A stretch of DNA of 59,364 nt. Source: a virus. The notes beneath the pieces are model-generated. The model saw nothing but the letters and a program-made list of their open reading frames with translations, was not told the origin of the DNA and ran no database searches. The stretch is from positions 1 to 59,364 of IMG/VR virus record IMGVR_UViG_3300042543_000383; one strand, written 5' to 3'. The stretch's first letter is position 1. Each line of letters starts with the position of its first letter. Shown here piece after piece: positions 50,173-58,361 of this stretch. Position numbers and translations under genes: made by a program.

Positions 50173-50313
50173 TCAACCTCCGCCTTGTGGATGTCGATAT
50201 GCCGCTACCCTGCTGCTCTTATGAGCATCGCGCAGCACCCTGGTGGGCAGCCCCAGCTTGGTCAACCATGCGCCGCTCGCCAGCTTCACCACGTATCGCT
50301 GTTCGGTGGTCAT
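50173..50313 (-). CDS. Small hypothetical protein
   Basis: A 46-residue product from ATG 50313, preceded by a GAGGGA element. RYVVKLASGAWLTKLGLPTRV looks like a small beta-rich domain. Unknown function. Confidence 0.45.
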   Translation of the reverse strand: MTTEQRYVVKLASGAWLTKLGLPTRVLRDAHKSSRVAAYRHPQGGG

Positions 50314-50354
50314 GACATGTCCCTCATCTCGTGTACTCCTCATCAATCGTCCGT

Positions 50355-50378
50355 GGACGCTGGCGGAATCGAACCACC
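50355..50378 (-). other. T-arm-like tRNA fragment
   Basis: On the - strand, GGTGG-TTCGATT-CCGCC (one T-G pair) is a perfect T-arm form, followed by AGCGTCC-A as a possible acceptor 3' strand. I could not find a matching 5' acceptor strand or a sound anticodon arm upstream to about 50450. It is a degenerate tRNA, a recombination remnant or an unrelated hairpin. Confidence 0.3.
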
Positions 50379-50444
50379 AACACGCGCGCATGCCACATGG
50401 GCGCCCCGTTGATGCCGGTCTCTCCCGGCTGTCAGTTCAACGAT

Positions 50445-50666
50445 TCACCCTTCCCAGTGAGCGGACTGTGCTGCGCGCTCCACCGCCACACTCTCTGCTT
50501 GGCGCAGCGCTATCGACAACACGTCGGCGACCCTGTCGGCATCCCGCTGCGTCATGTCTCGCGATGCAAGTCGCCACTCCTTTCCGGTCCAGACTTCCAC
50601 TAGGCGTCGATGCTTGAAGCTGTTGATGCCGTTCACTACGCGCACCATTGGGTGACGATCGCTCAT
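50445..50666 (-). CDS. Small hypothetical protein
   Basis: A 73-residue product (MVRVVNGINSFKHRRLVEVW then WRLASRDMTQRDADRVADVLS) with a beta part and a helical part. It starts in ATGA overlap with the upstream gene. A longer ORF in another frame over the same bases looks like a shadow. Unknown function. Confidence 0.5.
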   Translation of the reverse strand: MSDRHPMVRVVNGINSFKHRRLVEVWTGKEWRLASRDMTQRDADRVADVLSIALRQAESVAVERAAQSAHWEG

Positions 50667-51082
50667 AGTGGCCCACCCGAGAGCTTTCGAAGTTGGGCCA
50701 TCACACGGTCCTCCCCATCCTTCAGTCCGCGCCGATACGCCGCCGCATTCTCACTGGCGAACATGGTGGAGATTGTCGCGGCCCTCATTGACCCAACAGC
50801 AGCGATCAGTTCATTCTCACAAGTGCGCTCGAAGATGCCTACCGCGCGGCCCATGTCTTCGACAATCTGACCCATCACCGCCCTTGCCAAACACACGAAG
50901 TGCACGTCATTGGCGGTCATGCTCTCGGCAATCAGCGGCGCTCCGTAGAACTCCTCGGAGCCGTTCGTATTGGCCAATGGGGCGACGATGTGATTGATGC
51001 TGCTGCCATCGCCGGATGCGATCCATGGGCCCTTGGTCGCTCGCTGCACAACCTGATCAAGCTCGTAGTGCCGAAACCTCAT
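50663..51082 (-). CDS. Ead/Ea22-like phage protein
   Basis: A 139-residue protein. ATKGPWIASGDGSSINHIVAP, followed by AESMTANDVHFVCLARAV, follows the TxGPW...NxxxDAxFIAxAR pattern of a common group of phage early proteins with unknown role. The C-terminal helix has AYRRGLKDGEDRV. Coupled on both sides. Confidence 0.6.
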   Translation of the reverse strand: MRFRHYELDQVVQRATKGPWIASGDGSSINHIVAPLANTNGSEEFYGAPLIAESMTANDVHFVCLARAVMGQIVEDMGRAVGIFERTCENELIAAVGSMRAATISTMFASENAAAYRRGLKDGEDRVMAQLRKLSGGPL

Positions 51083-52578
51083 AGCGGTGCATCATCGTCT
51101 TCCTCGACAGCCTCAATCGCCTCGAACACAACCTCTCCCGCATCAACCCGGGTCCCGATGAGTTGGTAGTCGTCCCGCGTTGCGTCAGCGACGAACCGCC
51201 GCATCTGCTCTTCATCCAGACGCTCCAACCCGTCGACCACCAGGATCTTGCTCTTGGCGTTCAGCCTCCGAGCGATCTCAACAGCGAAGCCAAGTTGCTC
51301 CTGGCCGCAGCGTTCGACGATGTCCACCCCGTCCAGAAGGACCTTGTCCCCGTCCACTGACAACCCACTGATGCCGTCAGCGTTGGCAAGCAGTTCGTTC
51401 GGGATGTCTTTGCGCAACCGGTCGAGGATGGCGGTCAGTTCCGCGGAATCGGCCTGTAGGCGCGTCGCGAGGTTGGACGCCTCTTCATGCCTTGCCCGTT
51501 GCTCGCGGGCCTTGTCGGCTGCCCTGGCGCGTTCTACGAGGGCCTTGGCCTCATCCCTAGCAGCCTTGGCCTTGGCCAGCTTTGCCGGGTCCATCGGGGT
51601 GCCGTGCGCAGAGGCAAGACCTGACTCCAGGGTGTTCGCCATCGATGTCAGTTCCTTGGCCTTGGCAAGCTTCGCCATGTCCGCCTGAACTTCGGCAAGC
51701 CTCGCCCTAGCGGCAACCACCTTGCGCTCCAGTTGTTCGAGTTCGTTGACCGCAGCGTTCTCATGAGAGCCGTTTGCGAGCGCTTCCAGGTCATCCCAGA
51801 CATGCAGTGCGGCATGAAGCGCCCCGGACTCTGCCCGCATCCCATCGATGCGCTTCCGCATCTCCTCCGCCTTGGCCCCGGACTCCTCGAAGCGCTTGGC
51901 CTCCGACTCCAGTTGACCGAGAGCCTTCTCCGCCTCGCTCAGCTTGGCATCTGCCTCGCCAACTGCTGGAGCCTCAAGCGCTGCATCTGGTACGTACAAC
52001 TCCGTCGCCCTGGCTTCGGCGGCCTTGGCCTGCGCGTTGATGTCCTTCCGCGCGTTGTAGACCAGTGTCGCCAATTGCTCCGCAACCTCCAGCCCATGGG
52101 CATCGTAGTTGATGGCCTCAGCGGCGGGGCGAATGGCCGGCGGGATGATCTCAAGTGCTGCGGCTCGGCTCAGCTTCGCTGGCATTGCCCGAAGGATGAT
52201 CGCCTTGCGACGCTTAGCGTCTGCCTCGTAAAGCTCGATGGGGTCCAGCGGGCTTGTCCCGAGTAGTTCCATCAAGAGCGACTGTGGGGCGCTCAGCTTG
52301 TGGCCGTCTTGCTCTACCGTCAGCGTCGAAGTCTTCGCGGTGATGAGCCGACGAACAGACTTGTCCCCAAGGTCCACCAGGATCTCCGCCTTCGATGCGC
52401 CCAGGCGGATGGCGTCTGCGCCGATGTCCCGGCCCGCAAGCGCTGCCCGGATAGCCTTCAGGACACTGGTCTTGCCGGCGCCGTTGGGGCCTTTGACGAC
52501 CGCGCCAGCGTCGCCGATGCACTCATCCAGGGCTTCGATGCCTCTGTAGTTCGTGACTCGTAGTCGTGTGATCTTCAT
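51079..52578 (-). CDS. Rad50/SMC-like ATPase
   Basis: The 499-residue product starts MKITRLRVTNYRG with Walker A GPNGAGKT at residues 30-37. A central roughly 230-residue coiled coil follows, rich in Ala/Glu/Lys. The Walker B region KILVVDGLERLDEEQ sits near residue 445, preceded by a signature-like CGQEQLGFAVEIARRLNA. It is a short AAA-type ABC ATPase of the RecN/SbcC kind. It is coupled to a DnaQ-like exonuclease and near RecT, suggesting DNA-end processing. Confidence 0.85.
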   Translation of the reverse strand: MKITRLRVTNYRGIEALDECIGDAGAVVKGPNGAGKTSVLKAIRAALAGRDIGADAIRLGASKAEILVDLGDKSVRRLITAKTSTLTVEQDGHKLSAPQSLLMELLGTSPLDPIELYEADAKRRKAIILRAMPAKLSRAAALEIIPPAIRPAAEAINYDAHGLEVAEQLATLVYNARKDINAQAKAAEARATELYVPDAALEAPAVGEADAKLSEAEKALGQLESEAKRFEESGAKAEEMRKRIDGMRAESGALHAALHVWDDLEALANGSHENAAVNELEQLERKVVAARARLAEVQADMAKLAKAKELTSMANTLESGLASAHGTPMDPAKLAKAKAARDEAKALVERARAADKAREQRARHEEASNLATRLQADSAELTAILDRLRKDIPNELLANADGISGLSVDGDKVLLDGVDIVERCGQEQLGFAVEIARRLNAKSKILVVDGLERLDEEQMRRFVADATRDDYQLIGTRVDAGEVVFEAIEAVEEDDDAPL

Positions 52579-53240
52579 GGCATCTCCTGCACCGGAAAGG
52601 CGAGCGTCGCCGCTTCCTCCGCGACCATCTTCTTCCACCATTGACTGCGGTCTGGGTCCCACCGGAACCCGGCCGCCTTGAGTTCGTCATTGCGGCTGCG
52701 CGGGACGTTCGCGACGAAGCGAGCCTTTGGCCGCATCGCCTTGGTGAGCATCGCGTCAACGTCATGGCCCTTCTCGGCCACCCGTTGGAACATCCGCGCA
52801 AGGGTCAGGACGTCATCGAAGGCGCGGTGAGCGAAGGCCACCGGGACGTCATGCGCGAGCGCCAAGGCCACCAGGGACTTGCTGCCCTTGCCGGCGTTCG
52901 GCCACTCGATGTCATTGCATGAGCAGACCCAGGGGACGTCCGCGAAGAGGCTGCTGCTGAACCATGGCCGGTCGAAGTCGACGTTGTGGCAGACAACCGC
53001 GTCGACGAAGTTGGCCTTCATGTCGCGCTCGATGAAGTGCAACGCTCGGCCATGCTGGAGAAGCTCCGCGGGGATGCCGTTGACCTTCTCCGCCTCGTTG
53101 CCCATCGCGTCCACAAGCTCCGAGTGAACGCTGATGATCGCGTTGTAGGTGGTGTCGAACAGCGCATAGGCCACCTCCACCACATGGTCCTTTTCGTGGT
53201 CGAGACCGGTCGTCTCAGTGTCACCGATGAGCAGCCTCAT
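52575..53240 (-). CDS. DnaQ-like 3'-5' exonuclease
   Basis: The 221-residue product has the DEDDh motifs: DTET (Asp7, Glu9), HNVDFD near residue 85, and HRAFDDVLT near 138. The C-terminal 40 residues (LKAAGFRWDPDRSQWWKK) form a small domain found at the end of several phage and bacterial nucleic-acid enzymes. It overlaps the SMC-like gene by 4 bases and probably acts with it. Confidence 0.88.
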   Translation of the reverse strand: MRLLIGDTETTGLDHEKDHVVEVAYALFDTTYNAIISVHSELVDAMGNEAEKVNGIPAELLQHGRALHFIERDMKANFVDAVVCHNVDFDRPWFSSSLFADVPWVCSCNDIEWPNAGKGSKSLVALALAHDVPVAFAHRAFDDVLTLARMFQRVAEKGHDVDAMLTKAMRPKARFVANVPRSRNDELKAAGFRWDPDRSQWWKKMVAEEAATLAFPVQEMP

Positions 53241-53830
53241 GGCCGCCTCCAGGTGATGCGCGCGGCGTCGACGATGAACGGGATGTCGTCATCGCCAGAT
53301 ACGAAGTCGGCAGACGCGAACGGGTCCCCGCCGTCATCATCGCCGAACGATCCGCCGTTCTGCGCAAAGGCATCAGGCTCCTTGGACTCAGCACCCATCG
53401 GGGCCAGCGCCTTGGGCTTCCAGCCTTCACGAATGCGCTTGGCCCATCCGCGGGCGAGGCGAGCGGTCTTCCGCCCAAACCGAGACATGGGGTACGGCGC
53501 CTTGCCGCCCTTGGGCTGGTACAGCTTCCCAGCCTCGTCGTCCTTCGACGCCATCCAGTCTTGCAGACTGGCAAACTCCTCAAGGAAGTCGGCCGGGCAC
53601 TGCGACAGCTTGTAGCCCTTGTAGTCATGGCCGCCGTTCTCCAGCCACCTCTTTGGGCTCTTGCGAACCTGCTCATCCCCGTATTGGGAGTCCAACTCGC
53701 GGTCGGTAGCAACCTCGCCACCTGCTCCGCCACCGCCAGCGCTTCCGCCAACGAACACCGCCTTGAGTGCTGCAATGGTGGTCTCCAGTGCTTGCACCCT
53801 GGACTCCAAAGCCTTGATGGGATCAGTCAT
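53237..53830 (-). CDS. Phage DNA-metabolism protein with an internal SSB-type acidic motif
   Basis: A 197-residue product from ATG 53830. It has an N-terminal coiled coil (PIKALESRVQALETTIAALK) and a Gly-rich linker. The middle domain includes PYPMSRFGRKTARLARGWAKRI. An acidic stretch near the end contains DDDIPF, the tip motif of single-stranded DNA-binding proteins, followed by 12 more residues. It is coupled to the Cas4-like and DnaQ-like genes. An SSB-like or adaptor function is an inference. Confidence 0.5.
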   Translation of the reverse strand: MTDPIKALESRVQALETTIAALKAVFVGGSAGGGGAGGEVATDRELDSQYGDEQVRKSPKRWLENGGHDYKGYKLSQCPADFLEEFASLQDWMASKDDEAGKLYQPKGGKAPYPMSRFGRKTARLARGWAKRIREGWKPKALAPMGAESKEPDAFAQNGGSFGDDDGGDPFASADFVSGDDDIPFIVDAARITWRRP

Positions 53831-54984
53831 GCCGCGCTCCGCTTCTTCTCTCGTGTCTTCTTCGGTGCCCCGGTCTTGCTCCCCACCGGCCGAATCTGGT
53901 GGCCCTCGCTCTCGATGTAGCAAGACGCGATCTGATCGTTGTTCGCCCCAAGGTCGAGGATGAGCCCGATGGCCCGGTCCTGGTTGAAGCTCTTCCTGGA
54001 CATCGGAATCTTCTTCAGTGTGCGACCGTCGGGGAGGGGGATGTCTTGCCGTTCAGCCATCGCCTTGATGCCCTTGGCAACGGCATCCGCAAGGCGTTCG
54101 ATCTGCTTCAGCTTCAGGTATGCGGCGCCCAGTTCATCGGGTGTCATCGCAGTGAATCGAGACGCCACCACCGCTTCCAAGTCTTCCTTCTTGGCCTCTG
54201 TCATCGCGACGGCTTCCGGCCCTGCGAACGCCTCCACCATCGGGAGCATGTGCCGCGCGATGCCGACGTATGCCGGGCATGCGTTCATTGCTGGGCAGTA
54301 TTTGCAGTGGTCGCCAGCCCTCACCGGGACAGGCTCTCCCGCCGCCATCTTCAGCCGCGTCCGCTTGACGTTGCTGACAAGGCCCACCAGTTCATCGCCG
54401 AAGCTGTCGAGGTCGAAGGTGTCGAGGAACGCAACGTCCAGCGTTACCGACCCGTCCTCTGCGACATAGGCGATCCGGGCCTCGACCATCTCCGCGCCAT
54501 GTCGAAGTTGGGCGATGCGAGCGAAGTAGCGGATCTGCGCGTTCTCTGCCGCAGGCGTCACGTCCTGCCCGCTCTTGACGTCAATGACGACCGGATGGCC
54601 CAGCGTCGACATGCCCTCGATGTCGACCGTTCCGCCGATCTCTGAAGGCTCAAGCCTCGGGTAGTTGCGCCCGATGTTGATGCCAAGTTCCGTCACGTAG
54701 TCCGTTCCGGTGCAGAGCGCGTACGCCACCTCGCCGCGGACATCGGTCAACCCGCCAGTCAGCTTCGCCCAGTCCAACGCCAGGCATGTAGCGCGCCACT
54801 GGATGGGGATGCGGACGGAGGCATCATGAGGGGACATGCCGGCCACCACATCTCGGATGAACTTGGCGATGGCCGTTCCTCGCTCTGCGGGCTCGCCAGG
54901 GGCCTCGTACGTCGCCGGGAGCACGTGACTAGCCGTGCACGCCAGAACGCGTTCCAGGGCCGACGCAGTGGGGTTGTCGCTCAC
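53827..54984 (-). CDS. Cas4/RecB-like PD-(D/E)XK nuclease with Fe-S cysteines
   Basis: The 385-residue product has GTVDIEGM, then VVIDVKSGQ: the metal-binding Asp and the D-x-K of PD-(D/E)XK nucleases, around residues 118-138. CKYCPAMNACP near 230 and Cys16 near the N-terminus could bind a 4Fe-4S cluster as in Cas4/AddB. Next to RecT, it is likely the partner 5'-3' exonuclease. There are no cas1 or cas2 genes, so a spacer-acquisition role is not supported. Confidence 0.8.
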   Translation of the reverse strand: MSDNPTASALERVLACTASHVLPATYEAPGEPAERGTAIAKFIRDVVAGMSPHDASVRIPIQWRATCLALDWAKLTGGLTDVRGEVAYALCTGTDYVTELGINIGRNYPRLEPSEIGGTVDIEGMSTLGHPVVIDVKSGQDVTPAAENAQIRYFARIAQLRHGAEMVEARIAYVAEDGSVTLDVAFLDTFDLDSFGDELVGLVSNVKRTRLKMAAGEPVPVRAGDHCKYCPAMNACPAYVGIARHMLPMVEAFAGPEAVAMTEAKKEDLEAVVASRFTAMTPDELGAAYLKLKQIERLADAVAKGIKAMAERQDIPLPDGRTLKKIPMSRKSFNQDRAIGLILDLGANNDQIASCYIESEGHQIRPVGSKTGAPKKTREKKRSAA

Positions 54985-55856
54985 TGCGCGGCCTCCTCGC
55001 TAGCCGCCGCCGGTTCAGACGCAGGAGCAGGCTTTGCCGCCGCTGCGAACTTCGAATTGTACGCGGCCTTCGCGTCCGTCGCCCATGGCTCCCCGGCTTC
55101 AGACACGAACTTCTGGACCATCGCCCGGACTTGCTTCCCCGCCTCGGCCTTTGCGATCTTGATCTTCAGATCCTCAAGCTCGCTCGCGTAGTCGCGAATC
55201 GCGCCAGCGACCGGAGAGGCCTGCTTCGGTTCCTCGACAACCTCAGCATCCGGGATCTTGTCCGACGGCGGAGCTTGAGGGATTGGACCTTGCTGCGGCC
55301 CTTGGACCTTCAAGGGCTTTGAGTTCTCCTCCTGCATGTCTTCGTACGACGGCATCCCGTTGATCAGATCGGGAAACTCCGACTGCGCCGCGTAGCTTCG
55401 CGCTCGCGCTTGCAGCATCCGCTTCGGATACATCTCCCAGTTGCCGCCGGCCTTGATGAGGTTCGCCCTGCGAGCTTCGGCGATCGTGAACTCGTACTCA
55501 CGACCCGGACGACCGATGCGCTTTGCGTAGTACACACACTTCTCTTCGGTGATCTCGCGCATCTCGAACGCGTCAACAACGCGTTGCCCCTCGGGAGCAG
55601 TCATGTTGCCGAGGATGCGGCTCTCCATGAACTGCGCCGCCAGCGTCGCCCGGCCCTTGATGAAGTAGATGTTTTGCATCGACTCAAAGGCGCTCATTCC
55701 CATCGAGCGGCCAGCTTGGATCTTGGCGAAGGCGACCTGCGCAGTGATCTCGTAGGCAACAGCCAAGTTCGTTGCGAACTTGATGGCCTCCTGAATGTCT
55801 GCCGGCTCCAAGAGGGCAAGACTGCTTGATTGAACTAGTGACGTAGTCGGTGACAT
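54981..55856 (-). CDS. recT: RecT-family single-strand annealing protein
   Basis: The 291-residue product starts at ATG 55856 after CAAGGAGAACAAC. GMSAFESMQNIYFIKGRATLAAQ-type sequence near residue 62 and NWEMYPKRMLQARARSYAA near 145 are the RecT hallmarks. The C-terminal 110 residues are Pro/Gln/Ala-rich and variable. It would anneal single-stranded DNA produced by the adjacent nuclease. Confidence 0.88.
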   Translation of the reverse strand: MSPTTSLVQSSSLALLEPADIQEAIKFATNLAVAYEITAQVAFAKIQAGRSMGMSAFESMQNIYFIKGRATLAAQFMESRILGNMTAPEGQRVVDAFEMREITEEKCVYYAKRIGRPGREYEFTIAEARRANLIKAGGNWEMYPKRMLQARARSYAAQSEFPDLINGMPSYEDMQEENSKPLKVQGPQQGPIPQAPPSDKIPDAEVVEEPKQASPVAGAIRDYASELEDLKIKIAKAEAGKQVRAMVQKFVSEAGEPWATDAKAAYNSKFAAAAKPAPASEPAAASEEAAQ

Positions 55857-55885
55857 TGTTGTTCTCCTTGTTCCCACTCAACACT

Positions 55886-55913
55886 TGGACCAGCGCCTCG
55901 GAGTTGAACCAAG
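55886..55913 (-). other. tRNA 3'-end-like element with encoded CCA
   Basis: On the - strand, CTTGG-TTCAACT-CCGAG forms a T arm, directly followed by GCGCTGG-T-CCA. This is the layout of a complete tRNA 3' end with U discriminator. The upstream 55 bases form several hairpins (GACGG/CCGTC, AGTC/GACT) but no convincing 5' acceptor strand or anticodon loop. It may be a divergent or decayed tRNA between recT and its upstream gene. Confidence 0.35.
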
Positions 55914-56042
55914 GACAGGGCCGTAAACCTTCGCCAGTCGGCAGACTCGACGGGCTCTCCGTCTGCCAGGGAATCAGTCAGGTGCGCTCGCATTGCGCAA
56001 GCGCCCATGTTCCTCGCGGTCTCACCCGCGCCCGTCGAAGTC

Positions 56043-56243
56043 CTACGCGACCTTGTCGCTCTTCCCGTCGCAGAGCCAGCACACCAGCCCGTCCGGCGTT
56101 TCGTACGCAGGCACCGGTTGCCCGCACTTCGCGCAACCCTTATGCGTCGCCGCGTACTGCCGCAACGTCATCTCTCGCTGCGCCTTGTCGAGGCCCATGA
56201 CTTCGCGAACGCTTTGCCCATTGCTCGCTGCCCAAATCATCAC
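56043..56243 (-). CDS. Small zinc-ribbon protein
   Basis: A 66-residue protein with CAKCGQPVP and CWLCDGK, a two-CxxC zinc ribbon in the C-terminal half, and a helical N-terminus (GLDKAQREMTLRQYAATH). It overlaps the upstream gene by 4 bases. It probably binds nucleic acid or protein. Confidence 0.6.
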   Translation of the reverse strand: MMIWAASNGQSVREVMGLDKAQREMTLRQYAATHKGCAKCGQPVPAYETPDGLVCWLCDGKSDKVA

Positions 56244-56593
56244 TTGCCTCCCAACCGCTCAACCCGAGCGGCAATTGATTCTTCGACGGCTGCCCGCCGC
56301 TTGCGTCCAAGTTGGTAGAGACCGACCAAGACATCCCGCGCTTGTCGCGGAGTCACCCCGGCAACTTGCGCCAGCAACACCAAGTCCTCCGACGCCCGGA
56401 GTTCCGTCTCCAGTCGGACTTGGGCGGAAGACTTCTCTGCGGCTGCCAGCATCTCGTGAGCCTTGCGGTAGTCCTCAATCAAGGGCACCAGCGTTGCCGC
56501 CGATGCCTCCCGATGCCTCTGCGCGTCCCGCATCGCCCGCTCATGTGCGAGCGAGATTACGGCGCACGTGTCGTCTGCCTTGGGCCGGCGCAT
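56240..56593 (-). CDS. Helical hypothetical protein
   Basis: A 117-residue, almost wholly helical charged protein (LVPLIEDYRKAHEMLAAAEKSS, QVAGVTPRQARDVLVGLYQLG). Near the C-terminus a VTPRQARDVLVGL segment could be a short HTH. Its function is unknown. Confidence 0.5.
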   Translation of the reverse strand: MRRPKADDTCAVISLAHERAMRDAQRHREASAATLVPLIEDYRKAHEMLAAAEKSSAQVRLETELRASEDLVLLAQVAGVTPRQARDVLVGLYQLGRKRRAAVEESIAARVERLGGK

Positions 56594-57072
56594 CAGGCTG
56601 CCCGACGACCGTCAATGCGCATGTGGCTCTCGCTCACCAGCCGCCAGGTCACCGTGTGACCGGTGCCGACGAATACCCGGCGGTAGTGCTCCGCTGCCTT
56701 GGCTTCCGCCTCCTCGACAGAGCGAGCGATAAATTCGTCGATGTTCCCGTTGAGGTACTGCGCAGTCGTCCGGACCTCGAAAACGAAGGCCCGCGGGCGC
56801 ATCATGTCGCGCAGGAGGAATTTGCGCGTATCCGATACGGAGAGGGTCACCGAGCCGTCTTCGTGAATCTCAGCGAACCCATGCTTGCCCCTGCTGTCGA
56901 AATCGAAGGGGCTCAGCAGAACGCACCCGTTGCTCGCCCGATCATCGCCAGCGACAAACACCGGCACCCATTCGCCGTAGACCGTCTGGCACTCCCACTG
57001 CCCCTCTCGGATGCACCGAGCAAGGTTCTCGCGTGGGAGTAGATTGCGCCTCGCCTTCTTGACCGTGTTCAT
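56593..57072 (-). CDS. Hypothetical protein
   Basis: The 159-residue product starts at ATG 57072 (ATGA overlap). Strands such as GEWVPVFVAGDDRASNGCVLL and GSVTLSVSDTRKFLL suggest a small beta domain, followed by a helix. No recognised family. Confidence 0.5.
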   Translation of the reverse strand: MNTVKKARRNLLPRENLARCIREGQWECQTVYGEWVPVFVAGDDRASNGCVLLSPFDFDSRGKHGFAEIHEDGSVTLSVSDTRKFLLRDMMRPRAFVFEVRTTAQYLNGNIDEFIARSVEEAEAKAAEHYRRVFVGTGHTVTWRLVSESHMRIDGRRAA

Positions 57073-57251
57073 GCTGCCTCCTTCGCCCGTTCCGCTGCCA
57101 GTTGCCGCATCTCCGCGGCCATCTCCGTCCGCCCTTCTGACTCGTAGACGTTGGCCAGTCGCAGGGTCGACTCGGCCAAGCTCGCAAAGAACCGCTTCCG
57201 CGCCGCAGCTTGCAGCGCCTCGCGGTGACGTCGTTTCGCGCCGCGCCCCAT
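57069..57251 (-). CDS. Small basic helical protein
   Basis: A 60-residue product from ATG 57251: MGRGAKRRHREALQAAARKR and a second helix (RTEMAAEMRQLAAERAKE). It is strongly basic at the N-terminus and acidic at the C-terminus. Coupled to both neighbours; function unknown. Confidence 0.5.
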   Translation of the reverse strand: MGRGAKRRHREALQAAARKRFFASLAESTLRLANVYESEGRTEMAAEMRQLAAERAKEAA

Positions 57252-57562
57252 CACGCCACCGCCTTCGGCGCCATGACGCCAACGCACTCGCTGACGCTGC
57301 TGGGCATCTCGTCCCAGTTGAAGGCGAGGATGCTGTAGTGCCGCGTCGCCGCCGGCTCGTCGGGCTCTTCGCCGATCTCGGAGACCGAGTGACTGACGTT
57401 GATGCCCGTGAGCGCCCGGCCGATGCTCTCGACGATGGCCATCACATTGGCCCTGCTGGCCGCGTAGATGACAAACCCGACGTTGCCGGCGTCGATGCTG
57501 CACGGCAGGCCGGCGGCCTTGTAGAGCGCTTCCAACCGAGACTCAGCAGCGGACTTCTTCAT
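57251..57562 (-). CDS. First gene of the - strand early operon; hypothetical
   Basis: A 103-residue protein (SRLEALYKAAGLPCSIDAGNVGFVIYAASRANV), alpha/beta in character. It is the first gene after the promoter at 57616-57644 and so probably among the first phage genes expressed. No family recognised. Confidence 0.55.
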   Translation of the reverse strand: MKKSAAESRLEALYKAAGLPCSIDAGNVGFVIYAASRANVMAIVESIGRALTGINVSHSVSEIGEEPDEPAATRHYSILAFNWDEMPSSVSECVGVMAPKAVA

Positions 57563-57615
57563 CGCAAACTCCCCAGCTCCTGCGGCCCGGCCCCATCGCC
57601 GCGCCCCATGAGTGT

Positions 57616-57644
57616 ATTCTTACGTCCGAATTCTGACGTACGCA
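57616..57644 (-). promoter_or_regulatory. Early promoter with overlapping palindromic operator
   Basis: On the - strand, TTGCGT and TAAGAA are separated by 17 bases. The palindrome TACGTC-N8-GACGTA (57620-57639), with a central GAATTC, fills the spacer and touches both boxes. A repressor bound there would block the long early operon. The layout mirrors the promoter at 40980-41008. Confidence 0.65.
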
Positions 57645-57748
57645 AGGGGACGGAAGAAAAAAAGTAAGAAAAGTGACATCCCGGCGCGAAACCTTGGCTG
57701 GGGTTCGGTCGACAGGGGCATTGACCGGCCAGGCCGGGAAGGGGTCCA

Positions 57749-58360
57749 ATGCGGGGAATGAATGTGGAGGGGTTTGCGGCCTACTTGCGCCGCAAAGCGG
57801 GCATCAGGGCAACCGAACTGGTGATGGCGCCGACCATCGTGGCCCGGCTCATGGGCGATGGCGCGCTGGGTCTTGCCCCAGGTCTTGCGTCCGCCGCCTG
57901 CCTGACTGCCATGGGGGGCCGGCACGTCATCCTTTTGCGGGAGTTCTCACATGATTCGAACTTCGACATCATGCACGAGTGCGCCCATTGGGCGCTGCGC
58001 GTTGTATGGGGGCGACCATCTGACGACACTGAGCGGAACGCTAACGCGCTCGCCGCCGCCATCCTGGCTCCACCTCAGCTGCTGCTGTCAGCTCATCGAA
58101 AGCATCGTTCGCTCCAAGCCATGTCCAACGAACTGATGTTGTCGCAGACGGCTACATTCCTTCGCCTCGGTGAGGTCCTGCGGGACGAGCGCGCGGTCGT
58201 CACCCGTTCCGGGAATGTGCTCGTCCGGACGCAGGGCGCCTTCCCATGGGCCTCGGTGCCCGTGGTTGATGTGGCCCGTGGCAAGCGCTGGCCGGGGCTG
58301 TCTAGAGCCCACCTGCGCGGCGGCATCGACGACGGGCGCGTTGCGCTGAGGGTTGGCTAG
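57749..58360 (+). CDS. ImmA/IrrE-type metallopeptidase
   Basis: The 203-residue product carries HECAH at residues 76-80 in DIMHECAHWAL, with a downstream ERNANALAAAILAP, both diagnostic for the ImmA/IrrE family. These proteases cleave phage repressors and trigger induction. It diverges from the early operon across the palindrome at 57620-57639. A GGAAGGGG site precedes the ATG. I see no separate CI-like repressor gene beside it. Confidence 0.82.
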   Translation: MRGMNVEGFAAYLRRKAGIRATELVMAPTIVARLMGDGALGLAPGLASAACLTAMGGRHVILLREFSHDSNFDIMHECAHWALRVVWGRPSDDTERNANALAAAILAPPQLLLSAHRKHRSLQAMSNELMLSQTATFLRLGEVLRDERAVVTRSGNVLVRTQGAFPWASVPVVDVARGKRWPGLSRAHLRGGIDDGRVALRVG

Positions 58361-58361
58361 T

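Noticed and set aside
53827-54984. Cas4-like nuclease as a CRISPR adaptation protein
   Set aside because: It is coupled to recT and other recombination genes, far from the csf genes, and no cas1 or cas2 exists. An exonuclease partner of RecT is the simpler reading.
57673-57954. + strand ORF overlapping the ImmA-like gene
   Set aside because: Its frame lacks domain features, while the overlapping frame has HECAH and family motifs.
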